Of a stretch of 14,891 nucleotides of DNA, positions 6,578-12,687 are shown piece after piece. The stretch's first letter is position 1. Each line of letters opens with the position of its first letter. Source of the stretch: Collinsella aerofaciens (GTDB taxonomy: Bacteria; Actinomycetota; Coriobacteriia; Coriobacteriales; Coriobacteriaceae). The translations under genes and the position numbers were made by a program. The DNA is taken from contig NZ_JAQLEM010000040.1 of assembly GCF_028209885.1 (NCBI RefSeq), positions 1 to 14,891 on the forward strand, in the 5' to 3' direction. Under the pieces are notes generated by a model. It ran no database searches, was not told the DNA's origin, and was given only the letters and a program-made list of their open reading frames with translations.

Positions 6578-6592
6578 GTGGAGGTATGCGGT

Positions 6593-7468
6593 ATGACGGC
6601 TGCTGCGGCTGTGGAGCCCACGGAGCTTGAAGAACTCATGAAAGCGCAGGCCGAGGCCGCGCACGAGCGCGAGGTTGGGGATGCGACTCGCCCCACGGCA
6701 GAGGATCTTGCCGCCTCGCCGACGCGAATCGATGTTGAGGGCCTCGACCTGTTCTATGGCGACCACCATGCGCTCAAGGACGTGAATATCAAGATCCGCG
6801 ACAAGCAGATTACCTCGTTCATCGGGCCTTCGGGCTGCGGAAAGTCCACGTTGCTGCGCTGCTTTAACCGCATGAACGACGGCATCAAGGACTGCCGAAT
6901 CGAGGGCAAGATTGCGCTCGATGGTCAAGATATCCTGGGCGACTACGACATCTGCCGCCTTCGCCAGCGCGTGGGCATGGTGTTCCAGCGCCCCAACCCG
7001 TTTCCCATGAGCATCTACGACAACGTCGCCTATGGGCCGCGCGGTATGGGTGTGCGCGATCGCGTCGTGCTCGCCGAGCTGGTCGAAGACTCCCTGCGAC
7101 GCGCCGCCCTGTGGGACGAGGCCAAGGACAAGCTCAAAGAGTCGGGTCTGGGTCTTTCGGGCGGCCAGCAGCAGCGTCTGTGCATCGCCCGCGCACTTGC
7201 CGTGCAGCCCGACATTCTGCTGATGGACGAGCCGACCTCGGCACTCGACCCTGTGTCGACGCTGGTGGTGGAGCAGCTGGCCTGCGAGCTCAAAGAGACC
7301 TGCACGCTCGTGGTCGTTACGCACAATATGCAGCAGGCGGCGCGTATCTCCGATTCGGTCGCATTCTTTTTGCTGGGTGAGCTGGTGGAGCACGCGCCCA
7401 CCGCGCAACTCTTCAAGAATCCGACCGATCCGCGCACGGCGGATTATTTGACGGGGCGTTTTGGCTGA
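6593..7468 (+). CDS. pstB: Phosphate ABC transporter ATP-binding protein PstB
   Basis: PstB is the ATPase of the high-affinity phosphate importer, working on the cytoplasmic side with membrane proteins PstC/PstA and binding protein PstS, and it also takes part in phosphate signalling with PhoU and PhoR. ATG 6593 (291 residues) is chosen because GGAGGT at 6580-6585 sits seven bases upstream; an in-frame GTG at 6578 overlaps that site and is unlikely. Motifs: Walker A GPSGCGKS (78-85), Q-loop in [15 protein letters not shown], signature LSGGQ (188-192), Walker B ILLMDEP (208-214) and H244. The N-terminal 45 residues, rich in Ala and Glu, are an extension beyond the usual length of about 250-260. 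No pstS, pstC, pstA or phoU lies next to it; instead a Pho-type regulator and kinase follow. Confidence 0.95.
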   Translation: MTAAAAVEPTELEELMKAQAEAAHEREVGDATRPTAEDLAASPTRIDVEGLDLFYGDHHALKDVNIKIRDKQITSFIGPSGCGKSTLLRCFNRMNDGIKDCRIEGKIALDGQDILGDYDICRLRQRVGMVFQRPNPFPMSIYDNVAYGPRGMGVRDRVVLAELVEDSLRRAALWDEAKDKLKESGLGLSGGQQQRLCIARALAVQPDILLMDEPTSALDPVSTLVVEQLACELKETCTLVVVTHNMQQAARISDSVAFFLLGELVEHAPTAQLFKNPTDPRTADYLTGRFG

Positions 7469-7478
7469 TACCATCTAG

Positions 7479-7492
7479 TAAAGGTACCTTTA
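7479..7492. promoter_or_regulatory. Perfect 14-base palindrome between pstB and the regulator gene
   Basis: TAAAGGTACCTTTA at 7479-7492 is a perfect palindrome in the 64-base gap between pstB and the downstream response regulator. There is no T-run after it, so it is not a terminator. It could be an operator for a dimeric repressor or an mRNA processing or stability hairpin adjusting regulator levels relative to pstB. Confidence 0.4.
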
Positions 7493-7532
7493 GGGTTAAG
7501 ATGCGGTCATGCCGGCCGCAAAGGGGTTCAAC

Positions 7533-8261
7533 ATGATCTATTACGTCGAGGACGATGACAACATCAGGGATTTGACGGTCTATGCGCTGCGCAAGCAGGG
7601 GATTGAGGCCGAAGGCTTTTCGTGCGACGGTGAGTTTAAGGCTGCCGTGGCGCGACGGGTACCCGATGCCGTCCTGCTCGACATCATGCTGCCCGATACC
7701 GATGGCTTGGCGATTATGCGTCGACTGCGTGCCGATCGCCTGACGGCGACGGTGCCCATCATGATGCTTACCGCCAAGGATACCGAGCTCGACAAGGTGA
7801 TGGCGCTCGATGGCGGTGCCGACGATTACCTGACTAAGCCGTTTTCGCTCATGGAGCTCGCCAGCCGCTGCCGCGCACTGCTGCGTCGCGGCGGCATGGT
7901 CAAACAGGCAAGCGATGTGCTCAGCGTGGGCGACATTGTGCTCTCGCCCAGCCATCGTGAGGTGACTGTTGCCGGCGAGTCGCTTAAGCTCACCCTGCGC
8001 GAGTTCGACCTGCTCGAGTACCTCATGCGCAAGCCCGGCGTGGTCTTTACCCGCGAGTCGTTGCTGCAGAGCGTGTGGGGCTGGGACTTCGACGGCGGTT
8101 CGCGCACCGTTGACGTGCACGTGCAGACGCTTCGCCAAAAACTGGGCGAGCATGCCAGCGCCATCGAGACCGTGCGCGGCGTGGGCTACCGCTTGGCCGA
8201 GCCTTCTGCCGGTGATGGTGCCGAAGGTGACGACACCGCGGCCACCGCATCGGAGGAGTAA
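7533..8261 (+). CDS. PhoB/PhoP-type OmpR-family response regulator
   Basis: This is a 242-residue receiver plus winged-helix regulator. Receiver motifs are E6/D7, phosphoacceptor D50 in LLDIMLPDTDG, T80 and K102. The DNA-binding domain spans about 128-226 and contains LTLREFDLLEYL and GSRTVDVHVQTLRQKL, ending RGVGYRL; the last 17 residues are an acidic, Ala/Thr-rich tail. ATG 7533 is preferred over ATG 7509 because AAAGGGG lies eight bases upstream of it. The kinase gene begins three bases after its stop. Because pstB is immediately upstream, a role in phosphate-starvation control (PhoB or PhoP type) is the best reading; generic OmpR-family regulators look similar, so the phosphate link comes mainly from context. 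Confidence 0.9.
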   Translation: MIYYVEDDDNIRDLTVYALRKQGIEAEGFSCDGEFKAAVARRVPDAVLLDIMLPDTDGLAIMRRLRADRLTATVPIMMLTAKDTELDKVMALDGGADDYLTKPFSLMELASRCRALLRRGGMVKQASDVLSVGDIVLSPSHREVTVAGESLKLTLREFDLLEYLMRKPGVVFTRESLLQSVWGWDFDGGSRTVDVHVQTLRQKLGEHASAIETVRGVGYRLAEPSAGDGAEGDDTAATASEE

Positions 8262-8264
8262 CCC

Positions 8265-9689
8265 GTGGTCTTCGCCCCCCAGGGAAAACATACGCTGTCG
8301 CACCGCGTTTTTGTGACGATCTTTGTCTGCGCCATGGCGGTTATCGTGGCGTTTACGGTGCTGGGTGCGTTCTTTGTGCAAAACACCTTGGCGGATGCCA
8401 CGAGTGCCAACCTGGCGCAAGAAACCGAGCTCATTGCTGCCGCCCTCGACGAGCAGCAGGAGCCCATCCCGTTCTTGCGTAGCCTCGATCGAGAGGACTT
8501 GCGCATCACGCTGATTAACAAGGATGGATCGGTTGCCTACGACAACGAGGCGTCGCCTTCCACACTGCCCAACCATGGCGATCGCCCCGAGGTCATCGAG
8601 GCCTTTGAGAGTGGTTCGGGTTCCGCGGAGCGCGCAAGCTCTACGCTCGACGAGATTATGCTGTATCGCGCCGTCGCCCTTGATAACGGCCAGGTTGTCC
8701 GCTTGGCGCAGGCCCAGCCTGGCGTTGCGGCGATTTTGCTGTCGATGGTGGCGCCGATGCTGCTTATCGCAGCAGCGGGTGCGGTACTCTCGTTTTTTAT
8801 GGCGCGCCGCGAGTCCCGTGCCATCATCGCGCCTTTGCAAGAGGTGGATTTGGACCACCCACGCCGTAGCTATGAGCACGCCTATGCCGAGATGGTCCCC
8901 ATGCTTGAGCGTATTGAGTCGCAGCGCCAGGAGCTCAAGCGCCAAATGGCGGTGCTGGCGGACAACGACCGTATGCGCCGCGAGTTCACGGCGAATATCA
9001 CCCATGAGCTCAAGACGCCGCTTACGGCGATTTCGGGCTATGCCGAGCTCATCGCAAACGGCATGGTCGAGGGCGAGGGCGACCTGCGCAACTTTGGCGG
9101 TCGCATCTATCGTGAGGCGGGCCGCTTGGCAGCGCTTGTCAACGATATCCTTACGCTGTCTAACTTGGACGAGGCCGAGCGTGCAACTGAGGGCGAGGCG
9201 GTGCCCATTGGCTCCACGGAGCCTATTGAGCTCTCGCGTGCCATCTACGCGGTTGAGCAGCGTCTTGAACAGGTCGCCCGTCAGGCGAATGTGACGATAA
9301 GTCATGAGACCAAGCCTGTGGTCATCGAGGGCGTGTCGCGCTTGATTGACGAGCTCATCTATAATCTGGCAAGCAACGCCATCCGCTACAATCGACCCGG
9401 CGGTACGGTTACGCTGCAGTGCGGCACCAACGACGTAGGCCATCCGTTCCTTGCGGTCGCCGACACGGGAATCGGTATCGCGCCTGAAGAACAGGGCAAG
9501 GTATTTGAGCGGTTCTATCGCGTGGACAAGAGTAGGTCCAAGGCGCGCGGCGGAACCGGTCTGGGGCTTGCAATTGTCAAGCATGCGGCCCTGTATCATC
9601 ACGCCACGCTCGATTTGTCGAGCGAGTTGGGCGTGGGAACCACCATTACGGTGACGTTTCCCATACGGCAGGACGAGCCATTCGCATAG
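8265..9689 (+). CDS. PhoR-type sensor histidine kinase
   Basis: This 474-residue kinase starts at GTG 8265, with GGAGGAG at 8252-8258 inside the end of the regulator gene, so the two are translationally coupled. It has a membrane segment at about 15-38, an outer domain at 40-153 (PAS-like size), a second membrane segment at about 154-179, and a linker. The HisKA domain has H247 in NITHELKTPL. The ATPase domain has N371 in the N-box (NLASNAIRYN), ADTGIGI (399-405), the F-box VFERFYRVD and a G-box GGTGLGL (429-435). This layout is typical of PhoR and similar sensors. Phosphate sensing is inferred from pstB and the PhoB-like regulator in the same unit. A hairpin near 9715-9747 ends the operon. 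Confidence 0.9.
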   Translation: MVFAPQGKHTLSHRVFVTIFVCAMAVIVAFTVLGAFFVQNTLADATSANLAQETELIAAALDEQQEPIPFLRSLDREDLRITLINKDGSVAYDNEASPSTLPNHGDRPEVIEAFESGSGSAERASSTLDEIMLYRAVALDNGQVVRLAQAQPGVAAILLSMVAPMLLIAAAGAVLSFFMARRESRAIIAPLQEVDLDHPRRSYEHAYAEMVPMLERIESQRQELKRQMAVLADNDRMRREFTANITHELKTPLTAISGYAELIANGMVEGEGDLRNFGGRIYREAGRLAALVNDILTLSNLDEAERATEGEAVPIGSTEPIELSRAIYAVEQRLEQVARQANVTISHETKPVVIEGVSRLIDELIYNLASNAIRYNRPGGTVTLQCGTNDVGHPFLAVADTGIGIAPEEQGKVFERFYRVDKSRSKARGGTGLGLAIVKHAALYHHATLDLSSELGVGTTITVTFPIRQDEPFA

Positions 9690-9714
9690 CGATACAACAT
9701 AGATATTGATGCAG

Positions 9715-9747
9715 ACGCCGCATTTGACTTTCGGGTGCGGCGTTGTT
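9715..9747 (+). terminator. Hairpin terminator after the pstB-regulator-kinase operon
   Basis: ACGCCGCA (9715-9722) pairs perfectly with TGCGGCGT (9736-9743) around a 13-base loop, followed by the weak tail TGTTGTG. It lies 25 bases after the kinase stop codon. The tail is poor, so termination may be partial. Confidence 0.55.
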
Positions 9748-9778
9748 GTGCAATTTTACGATTGCTTCCGACATTTTT

Positions 9779-9796
9779 ACAGGAGAGCCTGTTTCT
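9779..9796 (+). terminator. Small second hairpin before the polysaccharide genes
   Basis: ACAGG (9779-9783) and CCTGT (9788-9792) form a five-base stem with loop AGAG, followed by TTCTT and preceded by ATTTTT. It may be a backup terminator or an operator just upstream of the next promoter. The stem is short. Confidence 0.3.
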
Positions 9797-9808
9797 TATG
9801 TATAGAGT

Positions 9809-9837
9809 TTGGTCTCGGTAAAAAGATGCGATAACAT
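9809..9837 (+). promoter_or_regulatory. Promoter of the polysaccharide-control cassette
   Basis: TTGGTC (9809-9814) and TAACAT (9832-9837) are spaced 17 bases apart, with reasonable matches to -35 and -10 consensus. The start would fall near 9844, giving a leader of about 40 bases before ATG 9885. Confidence 0.4.
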
Positions 9838-9884
9838 ACGGACAGTTTTGTCAATCCGAACTGGGGAAATGAAAGACAAGCTGC

Positions 9885-10541
9885 ATGACCCTTCTCGAAC
9901 TGTTCCAGCTGCTGAAGAAGCACCTTCAGCTGGTCATCACCCTTCCGGTGGTCTGCGCGATCGCCATGGGCATCGTGTCCTTCGTTGCGATGGACAACAC
10001 CTATACCGCGACGACGAGCATGTACATTCTCGCCAAGACCGACGATAGCGGTCAGATGAGCTACAACGATCTCTCGGCGAGTCAGATGCTTTCCAACGAT
10101 ATCGCCACGCTGCTGGATAGCGATAGCGTTAAGAGCGGCGCAGCCAATGAACTGGGCCTCACCGATCTGGATGACTACAAGGTGTCTGTTTCCTCCGAGA
10201 CCACCACGCGTGTCATTACGCTTTCGGTTACCGGCACCGATGCCAAGGAGACGGCTAAGGTCGCAAAGGCCATGGCCAGCTCGGTGAGTACGGTCGCTCA
10301 GAACGTCGGCGCTGCCCAGAGCATCAACGTTATCGACGAGGCTAAGACCCCCGAAGCCCCCAGCGGTCCCAAGCGTATGCTGTACGTTGCTGTCGCGTTC
10401 CTCGCGGGCATCTTTATCGCAGTTGCCTATGTCGTTTTGGCAGACATGCTCAACACCCGCATCCGCGGTGCCGAAGAGGCAGAAGAGCTCCTGGGCATTC
10501 CCGTTGTTGGCCGAATTCCGGCTATGAAAGGTGGTAAATAG
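9885..10541 (+). CDS. Wzz/CpsC-type chain-length determinant (tyrosine kinase activator)
   Basis: This is a 218-residue polysaccharide co-polymerase. Membrane segments lie at about 15-35 and 165-187, with a roughly 130-residue outer helical domain between them and a short cytoplasmic tail. The P-E-A-P-S-G-P-K-R stretch (157-164) just before the second membrane segment is the usual proline-rich Wzz signature. The tail ends with GIPVVGRIPAMKGG, the kind of segment that in Gram-positive CpsC/CapA proteins activates the separate cytoplasmic tyrosine kinase, which is the next gene. The ribosome binding site before ATG 9885 is weak (AAAGAC region). An ATG at 9869 lies in another frame and is not the start. 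Confidence 0.88.
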   Translation: MTLLELFQLLKKHLQLVITLPVVCAIAMGIVSFVAMDNTYTATTSMYILAKTDDSGQMSYNDLSASQMLSNDIATLLDSDSVKSGAANELGLTDLDDYKVSVSSETTTRVITLSVTGTDAKETAKVAKAMASSVSTVAQNVGAAQSINVIDEAKTPEAPSGPKRMLYVAVAFLAGIFIAVAYVVLADMLNTRIRGAEEAEELLGIPVVGRIPAMKGGK

Positions 10542-10543
10542 GC

Positions 10544-11281
10544 ATGGCTAAGGCAAAGAACACCGATAAGCTCGTTGTACAGAATGCCGCCAAGACCCTT
10601 CTGGCCAACATCCGCTTTGCGAGCGTGGACGACCCCATTCGCACCATCACCGTTACGTCCTCGATTCCCAACGAGGGCAAGTCTACGGTTTCCATCAACC
10701 TTGCCCAGGCTATCGCCACCAGCGGCAAGAGCGTCCTGCTGGTCGAGGCTGATATGCGTCGCAGGTCCCTTGCCGATATGCTCGGCGTCCGCTCCCGCGG
10801 CGGACTCTATGCAGTCCTTTCCGAGCAGGTTTCTATTGACCAGGCGATTGTCGAGACGGGTCAGAAGAACTTCTACTTCCTCGATGCCGAGCCGCATATT
10901 CCCAATCCTGCCGACATCATCGTCTCTCACCGCTTTGCCAAGCTGGTAAAGGCACTGTCCGCCAAGTTCCAGTACGTTATCTTTGATGCTCCCCCGGTCG
11001 GCACCTTCATCGATGCTGCCGAGATCGCAAGTCTGACCGACGGTGCGCTTTTTGTCGTGCGTGAGGATTTCACCAAGCGCGAGGAGGCGCTCAACGCCAT
11101 CGGTCAGCTTAAGAAGTCCGAGAAGGTCAAGCTCATCGGTACCGTTATGAACTACTGCGAGACCGAGACCAGCGAGTACTACTACTCCTACTACACCAAG
11201 GACGGTAAGAAGGTGAAGAAGGGCTCCGACGATCAGGGGACTTCCAAAAAGGGCATCTTCACCAACCGAGCAAACGTTTAG
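10544..11281 (+). CDS. CpsD/CapB-type bacterial tyrosine kinase (BY-kinase)
   Basis: This 245-residue cytoplasmic P-loop kinase autophosphorylates on a C-terminal tyrosine cluster to control export or polymerisation of surface polysaccharide, together with the Wzz-type protein encoded just upstream (two-base gap). It has Walker A SSIPNEGKST (39-48, K46), Walker A' LLVEADMRR (65-73), Walker B VIFDAPP (145-151), and a tyrosine cluster EYYYSYY (211-217) followed by a Lys-rich tail to 245. In most relatives the Walker A' position before the x-D is Asp; here it is Glu68. The ribosome binding site is AAAGGTGG before ATG 10544. The EGKS variant of the P-loop separates it from MinD/ParA-type ATPases. 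Confidence 0.92.
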   Translation: MAKAKNTDKLVVQNAAKTLLANIRFASVDDPIRTITVTSSIPNEGKSTVSINLAQAIATSGKSVLLVEADMRRRSLADMLGVRSRGGLYAVLSEQVSIDQAIVETGQKNFYFLDAEPHIPNPADIIVSHRFAKLVKALSAKFQYVIFDAPPVGTFIDAAEIASLTDGALFVVREDFTKREEALNAIGQLKKSEKVKLIGTVMNYCETETSEYYYSYYTKDGKKVKKGSDDQGTSKKGIFTNRANV

Positions 11282-11298
11282 TTGATTAAGGCTGACCT

Positions 11299-11946
11299 AT
11301 GCGTGACATTCATTGCCATATCTTGCCGGGTGTAGACGACGGCGCCGCCGATCTCGATGAGAGCTTGGCGATGCTCGAGGCTGCCAAGCGGGCCGGTGTA
11401 ACCAGAATCGTTTGCACTCCTCACTGCCGTGATCCCTATTTTGATTACGACAAGATGTGGGATGCCTTTGAGCTGCTGCGTGATAACGCTGACGGTTTTC
11501 CGCTCCAGATGGGCTTCGAGGTCAACCATCGAAAGCTCGTTGAGCTTGGTATCGATGCCGCGGAGCACTTGCATTTCGATGGGACCAACGAGTTTCTGCT
11601 CGAACTTTCGACGCATGCCGATGCGTATGCGTTTAGAGAGTACGAGAACACGATCTACGACTTGCAGTGTCGCGGTTACCAGGTGATTATTGCCCATCCC
11701 GAGCGCTATCGTGCGATTCAAAAGGATGTGAGCGTGGCTGAACGTCTGGTCGACCTGGGTTGCAAGCTGCAGGCTTCGGCGGACTTTATCGCAGGTGGAC
11801 GATTCGGTCACGAAAAGAAGCCGGCGCAGCGCCTGTTTAAGCAAGGCCTGTACAGCTATATCGCGAGCGATGCCCACAACGTGGGCCACTACGATTGCCT
11901 AGCAAAAGCACGCGCGAAGTTTAGCGTGGGAGCTCATTTCCGCTAA
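11299..11946 (+). CDS. CpsB/CapC-type protein-tyrosine phosphatase (PHP fold)
   Basis: This metal-dependent phosphatase of the PHP family reverses the phosphorylation of the CpsD-type kinase encoded 17 bases upstream. Metal-binding motifs are in place: H5-C-H7, TPH (40-42), E74, AHPERY (132-137) and S190-D-A-H193. At 215 residues it is shorter than the 240-255 usual for the family; it stops about 20 residues after the SDAH motif and lacks the C-terminal helix that usually carries an NP-containing stretch. The stop codon overlaps the -10 box of the next gene. AAGG at 11287-11290 is the only ribosome binding site candidate. Confidence 0.88.
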   Translation: MRDIHCHILPGVDDGAADLDESLAMLEAAKRAGVTRIVCTPHCRDPYFDYDKMWDAFELLRDNADGFPLQMGFEVNHRKLVELGIDAAEHLHFDGTNEFLLELSTHADAYAFREYENTIYDLQCRGYQVIIAHPERYRAIQKDVSVAERLVDLGCKLQASADFIAGGRFGHEKKPAQRLFKQGLYSYIASDAHNVGHYDCLAKARAKFSVGAHFR

Positions 11947-11949
11947 AAT
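11921..11949 (+). promoter_or_regulatory. Promoter of the acetyltransferase gene, overlapping the phosphatase stop codon
   Basis: TAAAAT at 11944-11949 begins with the TAA stop of the phosphatase gene. TTAGCG at 11921-11926 lies 17 bases upstream as a weak -35. It would start transcription near 11956, with a 30-base leader. Confidence 0.45.
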
Positions 11950-11985
11950 TTTTCCCCAACGTTCGCATCGAATGAAGGGGCTGCT

Positions 11986-12486
11986 ATGGATATCCAACTT
12001 AAGACGGGTTGCTTTGATGACGCGGCGCTGGTGCGCCGCGCCGTCTTTATGGACGAGCAAGGCTACGAGAGCGAATTCGACGCTATCGATGAGGCGCAGA
12101 CTTGCATCCATGTGACGCTGTACGTGGACGGCGAGCTCACCGGCTGCTCGCGCGTGTTTCCCGAGGAACTGGAGCGCGCGGCAGATGCAGAGGCTCCGGT
12201 TTCGCCGGCGTGCGATATGGACGAAGGCATCGCAGCGGGGGAGACCTATATTATGGGTCGCGTCGCCGTGCTGTCCGCCATGCGCCGTCGCGGTCTGGCA
12301 AGCAAGATTGTCGAAGCCAGCGAAGCTGCTGCGCGCGATGCCGGCGCCAAGCTCATAAAGTTGCATGCACAGGAGTACGTGCTGCCGCTCTACACCAAGG
12401 CGGGCTACACGCAGATCGCGCCGGTGGACTACGAAGACGAAGGTCAGCCCCACGCCTGGATGGCCAAGCGCATGGGCGACAGATAG
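11986..12486 (+). CDS. GNAT-family N-acetyltransferase, ElaA/YjcF-like
   Basis: This is a 166-residue acetyltransferase. The N-terminal RRAVFMDEQG and DAIDE stretch (17-36), the acetyl-CoA-binding motif A at about 91-112 (GRVAVLSAMRRRGLA, with R101-x-G-x-A-type pyrophosphate loop), LYTKAGY (135-141) and the ending YEDEGQPHAWMAKRM (149-163) follow the pattern I remember for ElaA and YjcF. Such enzymes transfer acetyl groups from acetyl-CoA to small-molecule amines or protein N-termini; the substrate is unknown. AAGGGG at 11975-11980 is a good ribosome binding site. It has its own promoter, so its position next to the polysaccharide genes need not mean a shared function. Confidence 0.9.
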   Translation: MDIQLKTGCFDDAALVRRAVFMDEQGYESEFDAIDEAQTCIHVTLYVDGELTGCSRVFPEELERAADAEAPVSPACDMDEGIAAGETYIMGRVAVLSAMRRRGLASKIVEASEAAARDAGAKLIKLHAQEYVLPLYTKAGYTQIAPVDYEDEGQPHAWMAKRMGDR

Positions 12487-12530
12487 GGACGTTCCTTTTC
12501 TGCCGGCAGTCGGGGACACTCCTTGGCAAT
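12484..12530 (+). repeat. Candidate intergenic repeat starting at the acetyltransferase stop codon
   Basis: The segment begins TAGGGACGTTCC at the stop codon, passes through the 10-base palindrome CTGCCGGCAG (12500-12509) and ends GGGGACACTCC. The two GGGAC..TCC blocks flanking a palindrome look like a small mobile or REP-type intergenic repeat, not coding or promoter sequence. Only one copy is visible here, so its multi-copy nature is inference. Confidence 0.35.
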
Positions 12531-12549
12531 CGGCGCATGGGGCATTGCA

Positions 12550-12603
12550 ACATACAGTTTTTCGATTCCGTATGTATATATGCGCGCTAATAGGTTATAA
12601 AAT
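12550..12603 (+). promoter_or_regulatory. Probable htpG promoter with an upstream inverted repeat
   Basis: TTATAAAAT at 12595-12603 contains overlapping -10-like hexamers (TATAAA, TAAAAT). The -35 is poor. Upstream, ACATAC (12550-12555) and GTATGT (12570-12575) form an inverted repeat with a 14-base spacer that could bind a regulator. No CIRCE or HspR/HAIR site is visible. A start near 12610 would give a leader of about 78 bases before the htpG ATG. Confidence 0.35.
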
Positions 12604-12632
12604 CTAAGTCTGAACATAGCAGGTCTGCGATG

Positions 12633-12657
12633 CGGCTCGGGCAACCGGGCCGTTTTT
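12633..12657 (+). terminator. Terminator-like hairpin in the htpG leader
   Basis: CGGCTCGG (12633-12640) pairs with CCGGGCCG (12645-12652) with one wobble pair and a GCAA tetraloop, followed by TTTTT at 12653-12657. It ends 30 bases before the htpG ATG. It may end transcripts from the acetyltransferase gene, or act as an attenuator if htpG transcription starts upstream of it, as the -10-like TTATAAAAT at 12595 suggests. Confidence 0.7.
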
Positions 12658-12687
12658 GCGGGCAGGGGTAGCGCGAAAGGACTGCAC

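Noticed and set aside
6578..6592. GTG at 6578 as the pstB start
   Set aside because: The GTG overlaps GGAGGT, which is the ribosome binding site correctly spaced for ATG 6593.
7413..9602. 729-codon open frame on the minus strand
   Set aside because: It lies antisense to pstB and the Pho-type regulator and kinase, whose motifs are unmistakable. Long antisense frames are expected from GC-rich codon use, and its product has no recognisable domain.
9809..10048. Overlapping plus-strand frame through the start of the Wzz-type gene
   Set aside because: It runs through the promoter region and out of frame with the clear Wzz membrane segments; the product is compositionally odd.
12487..12687. CIRCE or HspR (HAIR) heat-shock operator before htpG
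   Set aside because: Neither TTAGCACTC-N9-GAGTGCTAA nor CTTGAGT-N7-ACTCAAG, nor a close relative, is present.
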